Shown in pieces: positions 46,201 through 55,200 of a stretch of DNA of 64,000 bases. Position 1 is the stretch's first letter. Each line of letters starts with the position of its first letter. The stretch covers positions 26,529,168 to 26,593,167 of the forward strand of contig NC_092569.1 of assembly GCF_037975245.1 (NCBI RefSeq), given 5' to 3'. A program made the position numbers and the translations under genes. The stretch is from Apostichopus japonicus (lineage: Eukaryota; Echinodermata; Holothuroidea; Aspidochirotida; Stichopodidae). Below the pieces are notes generated by a model. The model was not told the origin of the DNA. It worked only from the letters and a program-made list of their open reading frames with translations, and did no database searches.

Positions 46201-49200
46201 ACATAGCAATTCAGGACTTCTAGCGACACAGTTAAGTCAATGGGGATATTGTCGCGAGTTCAGATTCAAATCTACGGATGCCCGTAAGATCATTTTCAAT
46301 TGTCAATAGGCTCTCCTATTCTTATCAGGCGAATCGCCCATGTCATCTACTTATAGGCTGGACGAAGGGAGATACAGTATATTATGAAAAGGTTTTTACA
46401 AGTTGACCCCTGGTGACCCTAAATGACCTTCGACATCCACCAAAAACGATAGGCTTTTTGTACTTAATGTGGTCAACCTACATACCAAAAATGAAATCAA
46501 TCCAAACTTTGTTTCTTGAGATATCATGTTTACAAGCTTTTCACTATTTGACCCCTGGTGACCTTAAATGACCTCTGACCTACACCAAAAACAATAGGCT
46601 TCTTGTACTCAATTAGGTACTCCTATGTACCAAATATGAGAACTGTCCAAGCTTCCCTTCTTGAGATATCGTGTTTACAAGCTGGGCGTCACAAACGCAC
46701 ACACACACACATACACACACGCATGATTACAAAGGTTACGATTATCATCGAAACCAAAAACTGTTATTGGAAAGGTGAAAGAGCAGGTTTGTGGCCTGTT
46801 GGATAATGACATGAAAGTTTATCTACATACCAGTACAGCTGTCTAGACATTGAACAGTTTTAACCAATGCAAAGTTATAAATGGAGATATTAGTTTGAAT
46901 GACAGAAGTGACCTAACTTAACGAGGACGTCTTCACTCATCATTACATGATGTAGTTCAAATGTGAAGGGGTCAGTTGAAAGACAATATGATTCTTAACT
47001 ACTATTGAAAATTGGTTCATAACAGCTGAGTTGGGTCAAGTCACGTACGTCAGTCAGTCGGGTCACGTCGGTCAGTGTGGTCATTGTCCGTCAGTCGGGT
47101 CACTTCAGTTAGTCGGGGCAGTGAGCAGCTAGCTTAACTCCTTATTATAGACAATTTTCCTGTCATATCATTGTCCCTTGGGGAAACTATTTACACATTG
47201 TAATTACTTAAAATCTGTTCATTTTTGTCAAGAGGGACCCAAGTATTGACAGATAGGTATTGAAATGAGGTTTTAATTTTTATATTTTTTTCTTTAAAAT
47301 TAAGCTAATTAGACATTTAAATATGCAAATGAGGTTATGATACAAACACTGTACTATTTTTGCCCATTTGAAATTATTTTGATGAAATCTGCTGGACTTT
47401 TGATAGTTTGATGAGTTTAAGACATGTTATTTTATAAGTAAAATATAATTTGATGTTTGAATGTGAGGAATATGACTGATTTGTCCCCCTCTACTTGACC
47501 TGTATGTATTATGTAATACAATGTTAATCAAGCGTAACGGCAAGTCATATATACCTATTGCGCTACGACAGTACATGCGTACACAATACATAGTACATAC
47601 AGTGTGCAACAGAGCGGCTTACCATATCATGATTTCATCGTCAGAATCTTCTTCCTCCAACGGCTGGATGGTCAAATTGCCCATAAAAAGAAGGTCTAAC
47701 GCCTCTTAGAAGTATTTAGCCATGATAATATGTGCTAAATAGTTACCGTTTCAATTACGTGAGTGATTGCATTGACCCTAACAACATGAAGCATATATCA
47801 AATGTGGTTGACCGAAATTCTATACCGTAGAAATGCTCGAGTTGAATTGCTAGAGATTACTCACAAAGTAAAGGCGCTATTGCTAAATCGTTTCTATGTA
47901 GACAGGCGTTTCAGTGTGGCGCTTCTGGAGAGCTAAAAATCTACTCTGTAGGGTGAGGCATTCTGGAGAAATATTTTCGGAAATCTTACAGTGTTTTGGC
48001 CCTAAACTTAGACCGAAAAATGTCATTTTTGACATATTTTCCACAAATATAGAGCCATCTCTCTACATATGCCTGTGAGGCTCCTGATTTGATTCCTTGT
48101 ATGTATTAGCTAGTTGTTTGAGATAGGGTCAGTTGACTTGAAAGTTTTCACTGTTCTCACGATTGTTTAGAAAAAAAAGGTCAAAACGACCGGTTTTTTG
48201 AATGTAAACAAATCTTTGAAGACAAAAAAAAGAGTCCATGTGACCCCCTCGGAAAAATGTTGTTTATTGATGCAGGCTGTCTTATGTGCAAAATAAAGCT
48301 ATAGGAAGCTCCCTAGTGTATTCCTATCTCGAGTAATGATTTTCTAAACACATGGGGGTTTCAGTGCTCGAATTTGTACAGACATGGCTTTAGGTACAGA
48401 ATTAATGTTGATATGTTGTAGACTATTTAAACATGTATATATTTCTATCAGTCAAGGTTGTACCCAGCAAACACAAAGCGTTATCATAACATTTTTAAAA
48501 GAGCCTCTAAAATATGTTTTTATAACGTTTAATGTGGTGTTATAAAAAACGTCGACATAACGTGTTTATGAGATATTAATGTTATATTAATGTTTTTACG
48601 AAAAATTGTTTTGAAATAATAGCCTGAAAACGTTTTTGTGACATATTTATTACACCACAAATAACGTTATCAAAACAAAAGACGAAACGTTTTAATAACG
48701 TTTTAAAAACGTTTTTGTGTTTGCTGGGATAATTCAATTGCACAGTGGTAATCATCTGAGTGTCATTAATTTAAGTGGCTGGACTATGTAGTCTAACATG
48801 CAGAGACCATTGTTAAGACAGCTCATGTTGAAATGCAATACAAAAACATGATAAAACACATGTACAATGTTTGGCCTCTAATAATACGTAGTGAAACTTA
48901 CAAGGAGTTAGAGTTTGTCATGGCAAAAATGGTGCTTAATAAAGACAACAAGGATGCCATGCTGTTTTAATAAACACATTTCAGATCAAAAAAGTGTAAC
49001 ACAATTCAATTAAAGACACTGTGGCAATGGTTTCAAAGAAAGAGGCTCAGGTGAACTAATAAGCATGAATCCTCCCTTCTTCCCTTGCATACCTAACATC
49101 TATATTTACTGTACCTTCCCTGACAGTCGAGCCAGTTGTTTCACTGCTAGTAGTTTGCATTTTAGTGGTCTCCACAGGTTTGCTTGAGTACATATTGGTA

Positions 49201-52200
49201 GCTATCAGTAGGTCAAAATACAGGCCATAAGTTTGTCTCAAGAAGAGATGATTTTTACCATGAATTAGCAAAGACAATACAAATTAGGCCTAGGTGTTCA
49301 GTGTGTACGTCTGAAAGGTACAACATAATATGATCACAAACGAGTATATGTGCTTAAAGTGATGCAAAGGAGAAGCAATGTTGTGGCCTCAAATGATATG
49401 AAGAATGACTTACAAGGTGTATAGATGTTTGTCAAAGCAAAAATGTGATCTAATAATATCAACCAAGGATACAATGTTGTTTATATGAAGTCAAAGAACA
49501 TGTTTTGGTCCAAAATATTAACATTTAAGCCAGCACTGAGGAAGCAATGTCATCATCAATTTAGCTTTAACTGCGTTTTCCATAGCTTTTAAAGCGTACC
49601 TATATCTTATATAGCCAACCACCTTGGAAATTGAATAGCCAGAAACATCACAGTACTAGTCAAAAACTGTTTCCTTTTACTATAACTTTTCAAGATTAAA
49701 GGTCTGTTCGAAGTCATCCTTTCACTGACCCAACAGTCTTTCGTAGTTTTTGATATTTTCCTTACATCATTATGATTTAACGTCGTCACAAAAAAAAAAA
49801 AAAAAACCTTTTCATCCTGAACTAACCTTATCAGATCAACCTCCAAAGGTGTAAACAACATTTCGATAAAGGCAACTAGGCAGTTGGTTTGAGGGAAACT
49901 TGTCTCAAAAGAAGCTCATGTGAGCTTGTAAAAGCCTTCAATACTCTGTTACCTACAACTTCAAAACTTCTATTTTACCTCAACTTAAACGTATATAATC
50001 ACCGACATTACCTTGCTCTTCGTTTGATTCGGAAGTCCCGTATTGACGGTTCGTGCATTTAAAGTGCCCCCGAACTCGAGAATCGTCAGCTGTTTAGATG
50101 AAACAAAACCAAAACTGAAAGTGACGATGTGAGGGAGATTTTAATTTGGCCGCAAACTTCATCAGAATACTAAGAAAATTTCGCTCAAAAAACAGATGAA
50201 CAAGCTGACATCCAAATGTGTGGTAGATGACATCAACACTTTCACTTTAAAAACTATCGAACCTGATCAGTGTTCCACTACACAAAATGATTCATAGTAC
50301 TCAGACTTTTAAACCAACACATCAAAAGCATAGACTATGACCTTATATAATTGATAAACATGACTTTTCGCTCCCAAGTTTCATGAATGAGAAATCATTC
50401 TTCCAGAGTGTCCAGGAAGATCGCACTTTTGAGTAGTGAAGTTCACTAGATGGCAAAGGGTGGCTTCAAACCAAAGTAGCTGTAAACAAGAGATATATTC
50501 TTTTCATTCGGACATGAAGTTTGAGGACTCCTCGGACACTCGAACAGTGGCATTTCCAAAATATCGATTGTTCCATTTGACAAGATATCATCATATAAAA
50601 AGTCCTGTCTGGGAGCAGTTGTCGCATTGTATATCTGTGATGTCATTATAATGCCACTAGGATCTTAAATCTGTTACTTTCTCTTTGTTTTTCTTTCCAT
50701 ATTTCAAGGTTAATTGTTAACAGTGGCGACACTGAACATGCAATACCATGACTACAGGTAGAGGTCATGTTAAGAGGCTTTACAATACTTAAATCAATAT
50801 TCCAGATCAAAATTTAAATTTGATATGTTTTTTTAATATATTTTTCAGTCTATTGATTTGAACTTGGATTGGATAGGGTTACTAGTTTGTCTAAAGGGGA
50901 TGTGAAGTTTATAAAATACCAATACCTATATGGTAAATTCACATTATGGATGCATCCAATTGTGAAGTATGAAATTAGAGGTAAATTTAAAGGAAAACAA
51001 AACATTATTTATCAGTGTGCAATAATGACGTCACACCTCCTTGCTCCAAGTTCACTTTTGAAAGGTGGCAACTGCAACTGTCAATATCGCAAAAACGGTA
51101 CATAGGAATTGAATGCAAATTTCACCAGAATGCTTAAATTATGTTCCGCTTTAACTAAATTTATTTTTCATGACTTTGACAGTATCTCTATCACATATGA
51201 CATACATATTTATCACGATGATTGAGTTTGTGTCTACTTTTGTATACTGTGCTGATTTTATGCACATTATTTGTCCTGTGAGATTGGACACTGAAACTTT
51301 CTATTTTGTAATGAAGTTTATATGAATGAGTACTGTACAAAGGTACCGTAGCAATAAAAGAACCATGTACATTGTAGATTCCAAAATTGTGAAGTCCCTT
51401 TGTATATGAATGGTACGCGTTTTTATGACAAACTAGTCAGACAAATTTAATTGAGTTGTTCATACTTGCCAGTTAAATATAACACATGGTGAAAGAACAC
51501 ACTACATACAAACAGGTCAGTTTCTATGATGTTATGCATTTACTGCAATATGGTGACATTCTTTTTATTGAATTCAACATTAATTTGTGACATTGGCTAC
51601 AGTTTGCTGACATTCCCTGAGTCACAAAAAAACATTCTCTGCTCAGGGAAATGTGGACCTTTGAAAATAAGGGATGGGGCGGGGAGGGTGAGGGATGTGC
51701 ACTCACCCATTACACTCTCTCTATATGGGCCTAACAAAGGTGATGTCCATTCAAAAATAGTAATCTGAGGTTTGAAAAGCAATTGGTTGATTTGTTAACC
51801 AAATTTAAACAGATGAACTCAATATTACTACCATAAACTTAAACTAAAATATGGCAACATTTCTCACTTTCTTACAGCCCGACTGTGCATAAATTTGATC
51901 AAAATGTACAGTCTAAAGATTTTTGTTGGTACTTTTCTTTTTTAAATCATCACACATTCATTACGAGGTTATTTTTTGCAAAAGATTTTGCCCATTTGTA
52001 GAGATGAAGCAAATGAAAAATGGTAACAGCAAACATCCAGTTCTGAGTCCCAAAATAGTCACCCAACTCACCAGGAGCACATGGCTTGACCTCAACATGG
52101 AGCTATACACAGTGAACAATTTTCTCTAAACTCAAAGCAAGGGAAACTATTACAAGTCAAGGTTACTGGGGTAACATAAAGAGAGAGAGAGACACTATGG

Positions 52201-55200
52201 AATGGTGCTGGCATGGTAATTGAGAAGAACATGTAAACAGAGCAAATTACCTGTACATACTTGTTTTAAAGTTCAGTAATGAACCGAAAGGTCAATACAT
52301 GTTCTACGTACCAATGCATGCATCCGATTGATGTTTTGATTATCGAACAAAACTATAGCAAAGACTGGACACCTTGCTTTAGCTTACATTTTTCATTTGC
52401 ATGTAGTTAAGTACTTTTCCCCAAAAATTATCAAGTTCAAGGTATATTGGTGATAGCATTCGTACAGTGTATGACATTATTAGAAGAAGACCAAACGCCA
52501 GGGATTTTATTTGGGATTGATTTTGAAAAGGCTTTTGATAGTAGGCCTATTTCGATTAGGTTCATTAGAAATGTACTCCTCCTTTTTAAGTTCGGTCCTC
52601 CATAATCCAGTGGTTTGATACTTTTTATAGTGATATTTATTTCCTCTGTTCTTGTAAATGGTTTTTCATTTCTATTGATCGTGGTTGCAGACAAGGAGAC
52701 CCTTTGTCTCCATATCTCTTTATTTTAAGTGTAGAATGATTGAGCATTCTTATTAATAATGATAATTCTATCCAGGGTATTGATATAGGAGGAAGCTGTT
52801 ATAAACTAGTTCAGTATGCTGATGAATCAACCTTTTTCATGCACGGGATGAAATATCTTTTATTAATATTATGAAACAGCTAGATTATTTTGGTTCTTTG
52901 TCTGGGCTAAAAATAAAGCCTAGCAAGTCTCTTCTTGTTGGGTTGGGGAGTTGAAAGGGTCTTTGTTTCCTTTCAATAAAAAATATCATATCTGTTGGAA
53001 TAAAGATGATGATTTTACACTATTGGGGATTGTGTTTATAATACTAATCTAACAAGTATGATTAATAACTATGGTAATGCACTGACTAAAGTGTTTAATG
53101 CTTTAGAGATTTGGGCTAAACGTAAATCTTACAGTGCTGGGTCGCATTACCATTGTTAAATCTTTATTATTGCCTTGTTTTAATTACTATATTATGACGC
53201 TCCCATTACCCAGTGCAGAGTACATTAAAAAAGTGCCTTCCATGTTTTTCCGTTTTGTGTGGAAAATAACCAGACCGTATAAGTCGAAGACAATTAATAC
53301 AAGGATATCCCGATGGGGGATTGAAAATGGTAGTTTTTGTAAACAATGTATTGCTCTTAAGATCTTTACGTTTGGTCGTTTGTTGAAGAGCAAGAGCTCT
53401 AGTTTTGTCTGCTGTATTTTACGTAGGTACAATATAAGTATTGACTCTTTCTTTGATAATGGGGATTTTTATGTAAAGTTAGTGAGTTCAAAATCTGTTA
53501 TCCTTTTTGAAAGAACCATTTTTAGAAACTACACATAATTTTATTCATGATGTTTTCTCTACTATTTACAATGATACTACTATGTTAACATTGCCAATTT
53601 GGAATAGCAGTTTATTTAAAGTTGGAAATAGCCCAGTATATTACAAGCGTTGGTATGACAAGGGTATACGTTTTATTGGCGATTTGATTAGTAATGGTAC
53701 TTTTTATAATTTGATAATTTTACTCAAGAGTTTAACATATCAACCAATGTTTTGGAGTATTATGAGCTCTATTTAGGAAAAAATGGAAGGGTTTATCCAA
53801 TGATATAATTTTAAGGGTTATTTTTCCTAATAATAGTTATATAAATACTCTGCATGCAAGTGGTTATTTTTGTTCTAAAGCAGTTTACAATAGATTGCTG
53901 GAGTTTTCAGGTGATGAGCACAAATCCTATATTAAGTGGTACCAGACTATTGATATCAGTAAAAAGGATTGGTCTTTTTATTGTTTTGTCCCTTTTCGGT
54001 GTTCGAGTGACGTTAAACTTACATGGTTTCAATATAGACTGTTGCTAGGAATATTCCAACTAACAAGTATTTGCATTTCATAAAAGTTATCACTTCTGAT
54101 AATTGTAATATTTGTCAAGAATATACTGAAACCATTGAACATATATTTTATGATTGTGCTCACTCGGCTAAGATTTGGAATAATTTACAAAATTTTGCCT
54201 AATAATGCAGGTGTGAATATAATAGTTAGAGATATCTCCATAGTGTTATTTTGGTTCAAAGTTCGCTCATGAATTAAATTAAATTATAATATTAATCAAA
54301 AGTTACATCTTCAATTGCAAATTACAAAAAAATTGATCAATACTTTCCCCAAAAGCTCTCTGATATTGAAATGGACAAAGCTATAATCACTGTATACAAC
54401 ACATGAATGTTAGATTAATAATTACATTGTAATCATGCTTTATTTATTGTTCCATCAACTTGTAAGCTACATTCATTGCTCATGCTCTCTTCATCCTTGT
54501 ACAACATATAAGTTCCAGGTAATACAGGCTACATATATACTGCTGGAGCAGAGATGCAGTCCTGAACATAGCTGTAGCACTAATGTCAAGAAATACTGCA
54601 GATTTCAAGAAAAATGTGTGAGTTCGCGACCCGCGAGCATGTCACAATTTATGTCTCTCAAAATTATACGATTTTTTTTCAGCCATTTGTTAGTTTTGAT
54701 TGGAGATTTGCTATTTACCAGATTGCACAAACGATTCATTTGATTTAATTGCTTGGCAAATTGAATTTGGAACACATTTTGAAAGGAAACTGTTTTATAG
54801 AATTGGAGGCGGCTGCGTCTTTCGGCGTAAGTCAGCCCTTCACTATACAAATATGAGTTCTGCTAATTCTAGCCACCGTAGACATGTTAGTAAAGAGCAA
54901 CGGCAGAAAATCAACAACCTGAAGGATAATAGCATAAAATGTATTGATTGCTCGTTTAACAATATTGATGCGATAAATGCTATCTAAAGTGACGTCGGAA
55001 GGAAGAACATCATCGGATGTGTTCACATTTTTGGGCAATGAATTGTCACACTTAGAAACGTGAAGGATGCTGAATGGTTACAGGAGTCGGGCTTACAAAT
55101 TGAGTCGTGATTGGTGTAACAAGACATATATTGACTGTTACTTTATTCAACGTCCCTGTTTTTATTGATGATTCTGAACTAAACGACAAATTTACAGAGC

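Larger units (their letters stand above)
45236..49015. other. FREP intron 3; repeats only
   Basis: It contains the TGACC repeats, an (AC)n run at 46697-46720, GTCAGTCGGGTCAC repeats and a MITE, listed separately. No gene on either strand recognised. Confidence 0.55.

Noticed and set aside
53187-53432. 81-codon frame on the minus strand
   Set aside because: Shadow of the LINE RT coding on the + strand.
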